DNA of 64,000 bases from Subsaxibacter sp. CAU 1640 (GTDB lineage Bacteria > Bacteroidota > Bacteroidia > Flavobacteriales > Flavobacteriaceae), in the NCBI RefSeq assembly GCF_023156585.1, contig NZ_JALNMI010000003.1:248001-312000 (forward strand), given 5' to 3'. Made by a program: the position numbers and the translations under genes. The notes beneath the pieces are model-generated. The model was not told the origin of the DNA, ran no database searches, and saw only the letters and a program-made list of their open reading frames with translations. This document shows, in pieces, positions 1-7,610 of the stretch. Numbering within the stretch: position 1 is the stretch's first letter; each line of letters starts with the position of its first letter.

Positions 1-859
1 CTTCATTGCTAAAGGCTCCTCTTCTTATGCCAAGCAAAATCAAACCGCCTAAGGTTCCCCCTAAAAAGGCATCCCCTTTGAAAAAATTTGCCGAGAAAGC
101 ATCCGTAAACATTAATTTCAAATAATATGGAACCTCTTCGATATAAATCCCGAGAATTATCAAGACCAAAATAAAATAAAGGATGACCATTGCAGGCACC
201 AGTTTTTCAGCCGTTTTGCTGATACGATTTAGACCTCCCAAGATAACAATGGACGTGAGAACTATCAATACAATACCAATGGCGAGATTTGTCCAATCAT
301 TGACTTCGACACCATTAGGTTCAAGTAAAATGAAATTAATGGCTTGTTTCAATTGATTCACATTAAAAACAGGTAAAGCGCCAATCAAACCAGCAATGCT
401 AAAGAAAATTGCCAACGGTTTCCAATGTTTCCCTAAACCTTCCATAATGAAATACATCGGACCACCTTGAATTTTGCCATCGCTATCTTTTCCTCTATAA
501 AGTACTGCCAAAGTACAGGTGAAAAACTTCGTTGACATTCCAATAATTCCACTCACCCACATCCAAAACATAGCTCCGGGTCCACCAATATGAATTGCGA
601 CGGCTACGCCAGCAATATTACCCATCCCGATGGTGGACGACAATGCCGTCATCAGTGCCTGAAAATGACTGATTTCTCCTGGATCGTTAGGATCATTGTA
701 CTTTCCTCTTAAAACTTGAATGGCGTGAGCAATGAATCGGAAAGGTAAAAAACGGCTCAATAAAAGTAAATACAAGCCACCTCCAATCAATAAAATCAAT
801 AAGGGCAAACCCCAAGCATAATCGGAATAGAGTTTTAGTATGTCATCAAGAGTTTTCAA
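1..859 (-). CDS. Sodium:alanine symporter (AGCS family), 3' part cut by window edge
   Basis: The reverse strand reads open from position 859 to the left edge (about 286 codons). It encodes a hydrophobic, multi-spanning inner-membrane protein of the alanine/glycine:cation symporter family, which imports small amino acids with Na+. Family hallmarks visible are the stretch GNIAGVAVAIHIGGPGAMFW, a downstream GGPMYF and the C-terminal-side SANFFKGDAF. The N-terminal LDDILKLYSDYAWGLPLL leads into the first membrane helix. No ATG is in frame upstream, so a TTG at 857-859 is the most likely start; the start is uncertain. The gene is divergent from the next gene. The C-terminus lies outside the window. 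Confidence 0.85.
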   Translation of the reverse strand, partial: MKTLDDILKLYSDYAWGLPLLILLIGGGLYLLLLSRFLPFRFIAHAIQVLRGKYNDPNDPGEISHFQALMTALSSTIGMGNIAGVAVAIHIGGPGAMFWMWVSGIIGMSTKFFTCTLAVLYRGKDSDGKIQGGPMYFIMEGLGKHWKPLAIFFSIAGLIGALPVFNVNQLKQAINFILLEPNGVEVNDWTNLAIGIVLIVLTSIVILGGLNRISKTAEKLVPAMVILYFILVLIILGIYIEEVPYYLKLMFTDAFSANFFKGDAFLGGTLGGLILLGIRRGAFSNE

Positions 860-997
860 GAAATTGGTGTTCCAAAGGATTAAAGATATTGTTTTCCATT
901 TATAAACTTTAAGATTGAAACTCAAAAAATAAGTAATGATTGCAAAAGTTATTAATTTTGAATTTTAACATTATATTTACAATTACAACTACTGTCA

Positions 998-2143
998 TTG
1001 AAACCTAAATCTACAAGATTATACTTTCTGGACGCCGTTAGGGCCTTTGCCATCTTGATGATGTTACAAGGTCATTTTGTAGATACATTGCTTAATCCGC
1101 TTTACAGGGACAATTCTTATACTGCATATACAGTTTGGGCTTATTTTAGAGGAATTACTGCTCCCACATTCTTTACCATTTCCGGTTTGGTTGTACTATA
1201 TCTGATGCTTAAAGCCAATGAAAAAGGTGATGATAGCATACGGGTCAAAAAAGGATTGACGAGAGGTTTGATGTTAATTGGCATTGGTTATTTGTTGCGT
1301 ATTCCATTCTTTTCGTGGTTTAAAGGTCAATTTGACACTTATTTTTTGGTGATTGATGTGCTTCAATGTATAGGGCTCTCATTATTAATGTTGATAGGGC
1401 TATATTTTTTGGCACAAAAAAACAGTAAAGTTTTATCCATTTTACTGCTTGTGACGAGTTTTATTATTTTTCTATGTGAGCCGTTGTATCGAGATTTATC
1501 CTTACCGAATGTACCATTAGTTTTTTCCAACTATTTGTCCAAAGCAAATGGTTCTGTATTCACCATTATTCCTTGGTTTGGATATGTGGCTTTTGGTGGA
1601 TTTCTGGCTACAATGTTTTTTCGATATTCACAAAAAAAGAACTTCCGAAAAATTATGATTGGATTGTTTTTTGGTTTGGGGATTCTGCTTCTCACCTATT
1701 CAACTGAAGCTTTACATATAATATATCATATAACTCATATTGAACTATTTGAACGTTCAGCAAACTATAACTATTTATTTTTAAGACTTGGAAATGTATT
1801 CTTGTATTTTGGTTTTTTCTATTTGCTGGAAAATTATCTAAAACAATCCATCATTACCAAAATTGGTGAAAAAACACTCAATATATATGTAGTGCATTTT
1901 ATTATCATCTACGGAAGTTTTACAGGTATTGGCTTGAAGCATTTTTGGTACAAGTCTTTGGAGCCCTGGGAAGCCGTTTTCGGCGCCATTGCATTTATGA
2001 TCGTTGTCTGCTTGATTGTGTTTTATATGGGAAAAACAAATGCTTTCATATATACGCATTTAAGACGTCTTTTACATTTGGTTATTAAACCCAAGAAATC
2101 CGGAACAGATTACGACAATCTTTCAGAAGACGATTTTACCTAA
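998..2143 (+). CDS. Multi-pass membrane acyltransferase-like protein (DUF1624/HGSNAT-like)
   Basis: This 381-residue inner-membrane protein opens with [20 protein letters not shown], the N-terminal pattern of the DUF1624/heparan-alpha-glucosaminide acetyltransferase-like group. In that pattern an Asp/Arg pair begins helix 1 and a His ends it. About ten hydrophobic helices follow, with a hydrophilic tail rich in Lys then Asp/Glu. By family, it may transfer acyl groups across the membrane to a sugar or envelope molecule; the substrate cannot be told. Translation appears to start at TTG 998, because no in-frame ATG precedes the conserved N-terminus. Its stop codon overlaps the stop of convergent purC by 4 bp. 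Confidence 0.72.
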   Translation: MKPKSTRLYFLDAVRAFAILMMLQGHFVDTLLNPLYRDNSYTAYTVWAYFRGITAPTFFTISGLVVLYLMLKANEKGDDSIRVKKGLTRGLMLIGIGYLLRIPFFSWFKGQFDTYFLVIDVLQCIGLSLLMLIGLYFLAQKNSKVLSILLLVTSFIIFLCEPLYRDLSLPNVPLVFSNYLSKANGSVFTIIPWFGYVAFGGFLATMFFRYSQKKNFRKIMIGLFFGLGILLLTYSTEALHIIYHITHIELFERSANYNYLFLRLGNVFLYFGFFYLLENYLKQSIITKIGEKTLNIYVVHFIIIYGSFTGIGLKHFWYKSLEPWEAVFGAIAFMIVVCLIVFYMGKTNAFIYTHLRRLLHLVIKPKKSGTDYDNLSEDDFT

Positions 2144-3090
2144 TAAGAAGCCAGAAAATGCTCGACATTGCTTTTAATACGTTCTTCTATATTTGAGACA
2201 TCTGCTTTAACAAACTTCTCTCCCATTATATTCTCATAGAGCTCTATGTAACGCTCGCTAACAGTTTCAATATAATCATCTGACATTTCTGGCACTGTTT
2301 GACCTTCCAGACCTTGAAAATTATTGGCTATCAACCATTGACGCACAAATTCTTTTGACAGTTGCTTTTGCGCCTCTCCTTTGTTTTGTCTTTCCTGATA
2401 TCCTTTTTCATAGAAATATCGTGACGAATCTGGTGTGTGGATTTCATCAATCAAGACAATCTTTCCATCTTTTGTTTTGCCAAATTCATATTTTGTATCG
2501 ACTAATATAAGTCCTCTGCTAGCTGCAATTTCAGTTCCTCTTTGAAATAACTTATGAGTATAATCTTCCAAAATTTCATAATCCTCTTTGGAAACAATGC
2601 CTCTCTTCAGAATATCTTCTTTAGAAATATCCTCATCGTGATCGCCTTTTTCAGCTTTGGTTGCAGGAGTAATTATTGGTGAAGGAAACTTGTCATTTTC
2701 CTTCATTCCTTCTGGCATACTGACACCGCACAATGTTCGTTTACCAGCTTTATACTCTCGCGCTGCGTGCCCTGACAAATAACCTCTTATGACCATTTCC
2801 ACCTTAAAAGGTTCGCACAAATGACCGACCGCCACATTAGGATCTGGAGTGGCTATCAACCAGTTCGGTACCAAATCTTCTGTTTGTGACATAAATTTTG
2901 TAGCAATCTGATTAAGAATTTGACCTTTGTACGGAATACCTTTAGGCATCACTACATCAAAAGCACTCAAACGATCCGTAGCAACCATCACCAATAAGTC
3001 ATCATTGATGTTATAGACTTCCCTCACTTTTCCTTTGTAAAGATGTTTTTGACCTGGAAAATTGAAATTGGTGTCTATGATGGTTTTCAT
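2140..3090 (-). CDS. purC: Phosphoribosylaminoimidazole-succinocarboxamide synthase (SAICAR synthetase)
   Basis: This 316-residue cytoplasmic enzyme of de novo purine synthesis joins CAIR and aspartate with ATP to give SAICAR. Visible signatures are GKVREVY (residues 20-26, ATP-binding loop), [13 protein letters not shown] (37-49), the substrate-binding region [12 protein letters not shown], and [11 protein letters not shown] with [11 protein letters not shown] near the C-terminus. An upstream in-frame ATG at 3144 exists, but the extra 18 residues are hydrophobic and unlike the family. The ATG at 3090 places the usual [10 protein letters not shown]-terminus correctly. The gene appears monocistronic and converges on the acyltransferase-like gene with overlapping stop codons. 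Confidence 0.95.
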   Translation of the reverse strand: MKTIIDTNFNFPGQKHLYKGKVREVYNINDDLLVMVATDRLSAFDVVMPKGIPYKGQILNQIATKFMSQTEDLVPNWLIATPDPNVAVGHLCEPFKVEMVIRGYLSGHAAREYKAGKRTLCGVSMPEGMKENDKFPSPIITPATKAEKGDHDEDISKEDILKRGIVSKEDYEILEDYTHKLFQRGTEIAASRGLILVDTKYEFGKTKDGKIVLIDEIHTPDSSRYFYEKGYQERQNKGEAQKQLSKEFVRQWLIANNFQGLEGQTVPEMSDDYIETVSERYIELYENIMGEKFVKADVSNIEERIKSNVEHFLASY

Positions 3091-3150
3091 TGTTAAAAAG
3101 AATTGAAGTTGTTTTAAGAATACAAAAATAAGGTTAGTTGGCAATAGTTT

Positions 3151-3184
3151 AAAATAAAAAAGAGCAGTAATTACCGCTCTTTTC
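3151..3184 (-). terminator. Rho-independent terminator after the outer-membrane barrel gene
   Basis: The inverted repeat AGAGCAGTAA / TTACCGCTCT (3161-3180) forms a 10-bp stem with one G-U pair when read on the minus strand. It is followed there by a T-rich run (the A-rich 3151-3160 on the plus strand). It lies just past the stop of the barrel gene at 3199 and before the purC start. Confidence 0.75.
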
Positions 3185-3198
3185 GTGTTTTTTAGTTT

Positions 3199-3714
3199 TT
3201 AGAATCTGATGTTATAAGTAACCCCAACACCTAATACTTGGATTGTTATGTCGTTATCTGCAAACGTGTTTTGGTAATACGCATAGAAATTCCAATCATC
3301 GTTGTGGTAACCCAGTTGAGGATTCAGATAAAGACCTCCATCAAGATTGTCCACGCCAGTTAAGAAGCCATAACCAAAATCTGCTCCTACAAACAAACCT
3401 TTTGGCTGAAAATAGTATCTCGCAAAGGCTGCAGCAGGCACGACACCAAAATCATCCACTCCATCTTTACCAAAGAAATTGCTGTATCCTGTAGTAAGAC
3501 CAATACCAAAGTTAGGCGTTACAAGGTGCTGCCCTTTCAATTCTAATCCGAAAGAGAATGATGATGCATCATCCACATCTCCCATGGGAACTCCAGCATT
3601 CAAGCCGAGTTTCAACCAAGAATTTTCCGAAGTTACGTTATCATTTACTTTAACTTCCTGTGCAAATGTTACACCTGCAACCAGCAAAGCAATCATTAAA
3701 ACTAGTTTTTTCAT
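3199..3714 (-). CDS. Small outer-membrane beta-barrel protein with signal peptide
   Basis: This 171-residue protein has a clear signal peptide (MKKLVLMIALLVAGVTFAQ, cleavage after Ala-Gln). The mature part is rich in alternating hydrophobic/aromatic strands (GLNAGVPMGDVDDASSFSFG, FARYYFQPKGLFVGADFGYG) and ends in the barrel-like VGVTYNIRF with a terminal Phe. This fits the OmpA/OmpX-like small porin superfamily common in Bacteroidota, probably with eight strands. The function is unknown. The ATG at 3714 is chosen over one at 3774 because it starts exactly at the signal peptide. A terminator follows the gene. Confidence 0.82.
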   Translation of the reverse strand: MKKLVLMIALLVAGVTFAQEVKVNDNVTSENSWLKLGLNAGVPMGDVDDASSFSFGLELKGQHLVTPNFGIGLTTGYSNFFGKDGVDDFGVVPAAAFARYYFQPKGLFVGADFGYGFLTGVDNLDGGLYLNPQLGYHNDDWNFYAYYQNTFADNDITIQVLGVGVTYNIRF

Positions 3715-3832
3715 TTTTTTTATGTTTAAAATTATTAAGCTGTCAGCTGACAAAATGTATACCAATTGAAACACATTTTTTAAGAATTTGCGAGCTCAAT
3801 TTTCAACTAGTTGATTTTAAAAATGATAGTTT

Positions 3833-3877
3833 ATAATGTCATACTAGTTCTCAATGTCAGTAAGAATATGACATTAT
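3833..3877. repeat. 11-bp perfect inverted repeat between phoH and the barrel gene
   Basis: ATAATGTCATA (3833-3843) and TATGACATTAT (3867-3877) are exact reverse complements separated by 23 bp, and the spacer contains a further AATGTCA. No T-run follows on either side, so it is not a standard terminator. It lies about 120-160 bp upstream of the barrel gene start and just past the phoH stop. It could be an operator for the barrel gene or an mRNA 3' structure for phoH. Confidence 0.5.
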
Positions 3878-3892
3878 CGACTATTGGCAAAA

Positions 3893-4846
3893 TTATTCTC
3901 TATTCTCAATACCTTTATACGCTTCAATGATCTTTCTGACCAATTTATGACGAATGACATCTTTTTCGTCTAACATAATGATGCCTACTCCTTCTACATT
4001 CTTCAGAATCAACAAAGCTTCTTTAAGACCCGAAATGGTGCGACGAGGCAAATCTACCTGTCCAGGATCGCCTGTCAGTAAAAACTTGGCATTTCTACCC
4101 ATACGTGTCAAGAACATTTTCATCTGATTGTGAGTGGTATTCTGACCTTCATCCAAGATCACAAAGGCGTTGTCCAAAGTTCGCCCACGCATAAATGCCA
4201 ATGGTGCAATCTGAATTGTTCCATTTTCAATAAATGTTGCCAATTTTTCAGCAGGAATCATATCGCGCAGCGCATCATATAGTGGTTGCATATACGGATC
4301 TAGTTTTTCCTTTAAATCTCCTGGTAAGAAACCTAAATTTTCTCCGGCTTCAACAGCAGGACGCGTTAAAATGATACGCTTAACTTCTTTGTTTTTCAAG
4401 GCCTGTACTGCCAAGGCGACACCTGTATAAGTTTTCCCTGTTCCTGCAGGACCTATGGCAAACACCATATCATTTTTGCGCATACTTTCCACCAATCGTC
4501 GTTGATTGAGCGTTTGAGCCTTGATGAGCTTACCACCTACACCGTGCACAATGACTTCTCCACTTTGATCGGACGTTGTATAATCTTCAGTGCTGTCACT
4601 TGTAAGGACACGTTCAATCATATTTTCATCAAGTTTGTTGTATTTGCCGTAGTGCGCTGTGAGCATTTCCATACGACGGTCAAATTCTTCGAGAAGATCT
4701 TCATCGCCATAAGCTTTAATCTTGTTACCTCTGGCGACAATTTTTAGTTTGGGAAAGTACTTTTTTAGGAGTTCGATATTTGCATTTTGCTCACCGAAAA
4801 ATTCTTTTGGAGCTATTTCTTCCAGTTCAATTATAAGTTCATTCAA
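3893..4846 (-). CDS. phoH: PhoH-like ATPase
   Basis: This 317-residue cytoplasmic P-loop protein has a KH-like N-terminal region (about 1-100). A PhoH domain follows, with Walker A GPAGTGKT (132-139) and Walker B FVILDEGQN (228-236), then an LTGDPGQVDLP sensor segment. This is the standard PhoH/YbeZ layout; family members bind RNA and hydrolyse ATP, and YbeZ works with the rRNA maturase YbeY. The length is normal. The ATG at 4846 gives the expected MNELIIELE N-terminus. A TAGATTTG element on the minus strand (4931-4938) might be the promoter -7 box, but no good -33 box is seen. Confidence 0.93.
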   Translation of the reverse strand: MNELIIELEEIAPKEFFGEQNANIELLKKYFPKLKIVARGNKIKAYGDEDLLEEFDRRMEMLTAHYGKYNKLDENMIERVLTSDSTEDYTTSDQSGEVIVHGVGGKLIKAQTLNQRRLVESMRKNDMVFAIGPAGTGKTYTGVALAVQALKNKEVKRIILTRPAVEAGENLGFLPGDLKEKLDPYMQPLYDALRDMIPAEKLATFIENGTIQIAPLAFMRGRTLDNAFVILDEGQNTTHNQMKMFLTRMGRNAKFLLTGDPGQVDLPRRTISGLKEALLILKNVEGVGIIMLDEKDVIRHKLVRKIIEAYKGIENRE

Positions 4847-5053
4847 AAGCTGTCCGATTTATTAAATTATCTGTTTTGTTTTATTAGTTTTGTGGTGCTG
4901 ATTCAGCGACCAACTTTTAACCTGTTTATACAAATCTAACGGAAAAAATCAAACGTCGTTGTCTTCTTTTATTTAAAAATCAAATATTTTTCAACAATAG
5001 GAGTTTATAAAATTAACGACCAACAATTCTAAAAAAACCGCATTCATCAATCT

Positions 5054-5887
5054 ATGGCAATCATTACATTAACGACTGATTTTGGTGAAAAAGACCACTA
5101 TGCTGGCGCCATAAAAGGTGCCATTTATAGTGAATCAGAAGATTTTAAAATTGTTGATATCTCGCACTCCGTTCAGCCATTCAATATTCTTGAAGCGGCT
5201 TACATCATACAAAATGCTTACAATAGTTTTCCGAAAGGAACCATTCATATTATTGGTATTGATTCTGAACTCAATCCGGAAAACAAACACATTGCCGTAA
5301 AACTTGATGACCATTACTTTATTTGTGCCAATAACGGCATTATGAGTATGATATGTGCCGAAATCGCTGCCGAAAAGATTGTGGAAATCAATATACACGA
5401 CAAAGTAGCAACGAATTTTCCCGTCTTAGATATTTTTGCGAAAGTGGCCTGTCATATCGCTCGTGGTGGTACTCTCGAAGTGGTTGGCAAAGTGATAGAC
5501 CACATTAAACCCATAAGGAATATGCATCCTTTTGTGAATGATGAGAAAAATCAAATCATAGGAAATGTGATTTATATTGATAATTATGGTAATGTCATCA
5601 CCAATATCAGTCGGAAGTTTTTTGAATCGATTCAGAAAGGACGCTCTTATGAAATTTTCGCAAGAAGCTATAAATTTAAGGAGATTTTTAAAAAATATAG
5701 TGATATTGTTAATTTTGACACGCCTATTGAAAACCGGAATGACGAAGGCAAGGCATTGGTATTGTTCAATTCCTCTGACTATCTTGAGATTGCCATTTAC
5801 AAAAGTGATAATTCAACGGTAGGAAGTGCTTCTACGTTGATGGGCTTGCAATTAAGAGATACTGTAACGGTAAATTTCAGCAAATAG
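5054..5887 (+). CDS. SAM hydrolase / SAM hydroxide adenosyltransferase family protein (DUF62)
   Basis: This 277-residue protein begins AIITLTTDFGEKDHYAGAIK, the DUF62/SAM_HAT signature in which TDFG and the following Asp bind S-adenosylmethionine. The centre carries GIDSELNPENKH and FICANNGIMS, and the C-terminal barrel region contains YIDNYGNVITNI. Characterised relatives hydrolyse SAM to adenosine and methionine; the halogenating members (fluorinase, chlorinase) are a minority with different active sites. It is transcribed away from phoH, and a small monooxygenase-like gene follows 44 bp downstream. It is probably a SAM-cleaving enzyme. Confidence 0.88.
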   Translation: MAIITLTTDFGEKDHYAGAIKGAIYSESEDFKIVDISHSVQPFNILEAAYIIQNAYNSFPKGTIHIIGIDSELNPENKHIAVKLDDHYFICANNGIMSMICAEIAAEKIVEINIHDKVATNFPVLDIFAKVACHIARGGTLEVVGKVIDHIKPIRNMHPFVNDEKNQIIGNVIYIDNYGNVITNISRKFFESIQKGRSYEIFARSYKFKEIFKKYSDIVNFDTPIENRNDEGKALVLFNSSDYLEIAIYKSDNSTVGSASTLMGLQLRDTVTVNFSK

Positions 5888-5931
5888 GAAGTGCGCAGTA
5901 AGCATTTTTTAGACGGAAAAGTAAAAAAAAT

Positions 5932-6228
5932 ATGTTAGTAAGAATTGTAAAAATGAGTTTTGAACCTTCTAAAATAGAGAAGTTTCTTGCTAATTTTGAC
6001 GCCAAGAAAAACCATATCAGAAATTTTGAAGGTTGCGAGTTTTTGGAACTGTATAGAGACCAACAACAAACCAATATCTTTTTTACCTATAGCTATTGGG
6101 ACGACGCAACTGATTTGGAAAATTATAGGCAATCTGATTTGTTCAAAGATGTTTGGGCAGAGACCAAAATCTTGTTCAATGACAAACCAGAAGCTTGGAG
6201 TGTGGATAAGGTGGTCAGTTTAAAGTAA
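5932..6228 (+). CDS. Antibiotic biosynthesis monooxygenase-like (ABM) small protein
   Basis: This 98-residue protein fits the dimeric alpha/beta ABM fold: an initial beta strand MLVRIVKMSF, a helix PSKIEKFLANF, then NFEGCEFLELYRD and FFTYSYWDDATDLENYRQSD. The Trp-Asp-Asp...Leu-Tyr pattern is typical of the helix after strand 3. Relatives include quinol monooxygenases and heme-degrading enzymes, but many have no known role. It follows the DUF62 gene closely and may share its transcript. Its last codons contain GGTCAGT, the same 7-mer that is then amplified in the tandem array just after its stop. Confidence 0.7.
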   Translation: MLVRIVKMSFEPSKIEKFLANFDAKKNHIRNFEGCEFLELYRDQQQTNIFFTYSYWDDATDLENYRQSDLFKDVWAETKILFNDKPEAWSVDKVVSLK

Positions 6229-6233
6229 ACTGT

Positions 6234-6296
6234 GGTCAGTGGTCAGTGGTCAGTGGTCAGTGGTCAGTGGTCAGTGGTCAGTGGTCAGTGGTCAGT
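6234..6296. repeat. Nine perfect tandem copies of the 7-mer GGTCAGT
   Basis: Nine uninterrupted copies of GGTCAGT occupy 63 bp between the ABM-like gene stop (6228) and the gldF start (6362). A tenth, isolated copy lies inside the last codons of the upstream gene (6213-6219), which may be the seed. The copies are identical, so the array is young or actively slipping. It lies about 65 bp before gldF, so copy number changes would alter the distance to any upstream promoter. Confidence 0.97.
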
Positions 6297-6361
6297 TAAA
6301 AATAAAAAGCATTCGTGTATTTGTGGCAAAATGCACAATCGAAAATCGTAAATAAAGATAA

Positions 6362-7084
6362 ATGCTCGCCATTTTAAAAAAAGAAATCAATACATTTTTC
6401 GCCTCACCAATTGGCTATTTGGTGATTGCCGTATTCTTATTGCTGAATGGCTTGTTTCTTTGGATGTTCAAAGGCGAATTCAATATCTTGGACAATGGTT
6501 TTGCTGATTTGTCGGCCTTCTTTTTATTATCGCCTTGGATTTTGATTTTCTTGATTCCTGCTGTAACGATGCGCAGTTTTTCCGACGAAAAAAAGCAAGG
6601 CACATTGGAACTGTTGCTTACCAAGCCTATTTCAACCTTAAAAATTGTTCTGGGTAAATACTTTGGCGCGTTTATTCTTATCATCATTGCATTGCTTCCT
6701 ACATTGCTTTATGTTCTTACCATTTCAAAACTGGGAGCTACTGAAGGTAGTTTTGATATAGGAAGCGTGTTGGGCTCCTATTTTGGACTCTTATTTCTGG
6801 TGGCAGCCTACACAGCAATTGGAGTTTTCTCATCAACATTGTCCGACAATCAGATTGTGGCATTTATTATTGCTGTGTTCATTTGCTTTTTCTTCTACTT
6901 TGGTTTTGAAGGGCTTTCCAATTATAAAATCTTTGGAGATGCTCTATATCTTGAAAAACTAGGTATGGAGTATCATTTCAAAAGTATGAGTAGAGGTGTT
7001 TTGGACACGCGCGATTTATTGTATTTCATCAGTATCAGTATATTTTTTATTCTTTTAACCAAACTAAATATCCAAAAGAAGTAA
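6362..7084 (+). CDS. gldF: Gliding motility ABC transporter permease GldF
   Basis: This 240-residue ABC-2 type permease has about six membrane helices. It has the N-terminal MLAILKKEINTFFASPIGYL typical of GldF and the loop MRSFSDEKKQGTLELLLTKP that contacts the ATPase. In Flavobacterium johnsoniae GldF works with GldG and the ATPase GldA and is needed for gliding in that organism. Here gldG lies downstream with one small gene between; gldA is not in the window. The 7-bp tandem array sits just upstream. Confidence 0.92.
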   Translation: MLAILKKEINTFFASPIGYLVIAVFLLLNGLFLWMFKGEFNILDNGFADLSAFFLLSPWILIFLIPAVTMRSFSDEKKQGTLELLLTKPISTLKIVLGKYFGAFILIIIALLPTLLYVLTISKLGATEGSFDIGSVLGSYFGLLFLVAAYTAIGVFSSTLSDNQIVAFIIAVFICFFFYFGFEGLSNYKIFGDALYLEKLGMEYHFKSMSRGVLDTRDLLYFISISIFFILLTKLNIQKK

Positions 7085-7085
7085 A

Positions 7086-7610
7086 ATGATTCCATCAGTA
7101 ACGCTTATCGTTTTTTTATTGATTGTTTTTATACTTGTGTTTCTTTTTGTCAACACCATTGACAAACGAAAGTGGCTGACCTTCATCATCAGCGTCATTG
7201 CGACTCCTTTTGTTTATTTCTACGGATTTTATCCCATGGTGAACATTTTCAGCAGCTATCACCACGAAAAGTATTTTGATTCCAGCAGCTGGAAAGACAA
7301 TCCATCTTTGCGTTATGAAATGAGCGATGATTTGGTGGAATCCAAGGAATTGATTGGTCGCTCAAAGGGAGATGTCAAGTTTTTGTTGGGCAATTACGAA
7401 TGGTTAAGCTGGAATGATTCCATCCACGGAAAAGATGCCAATTATTGGAATTATGGTTTAGGCATTGAGCCAGGAGCTATGAACGACCAGAAGGATAATA
7501 TGCTTATCGTGTTCAAAAATAATAAAGTTGTGGACGTTGAACTTTACCAAGCGCCAATTTTAGAATTAGAGCCAACTGGTTCTGAACAAAACGAGGATGC
7601 TGAAGAATAA
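7086..7610 (+). CDS. Small membrane protein with BamE/SmpA-like C-terminal region, between gldF and gldG
   Basis: This 174-residue protein has two N-terminal membrane helices (about 4-24 and 30-50) followed by a soluble domain. That domain contains LIGRSKGDVKFLLG, then NYWNYGLG, then MLIVFKNNKVVDVEL. This order (an 'Ig-x-dV-xxLLG' helix followed by a Tyr strand and an 'F-nnkV' strand) resembles the BamE/SmpA/OmlA fold. That assignment is inference from pattern only. It starts 1 bp after gldF and overlaps gldG by 14 bp, so it is translationally tied to both. I do not know a standard gld gene at this place. Confidence 0.75.
   Translation: MIPSVTLIVFLLIVFILVFLFVNTIDKRKWLTFIISVIATPFVYFYGFYPMVNIFSSYHHEKYFDSSSWKDNPSLRYEMSDDLVESKELIGRSKGDVKFLLGNYEWLSWNDSIHGKDANYWNYGLGIEPGAMNDQKDNMLIVFKNNKVVDVELYQAPILELEPTGSEQNEDAEE

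Noticed and set aside
3091-3144. Longer purC start at 3144
   Set aside because: It adds 18 hydrophobic residues not expected for SAICAR synthetase; ATG 3090 gives the usual N-terminus.
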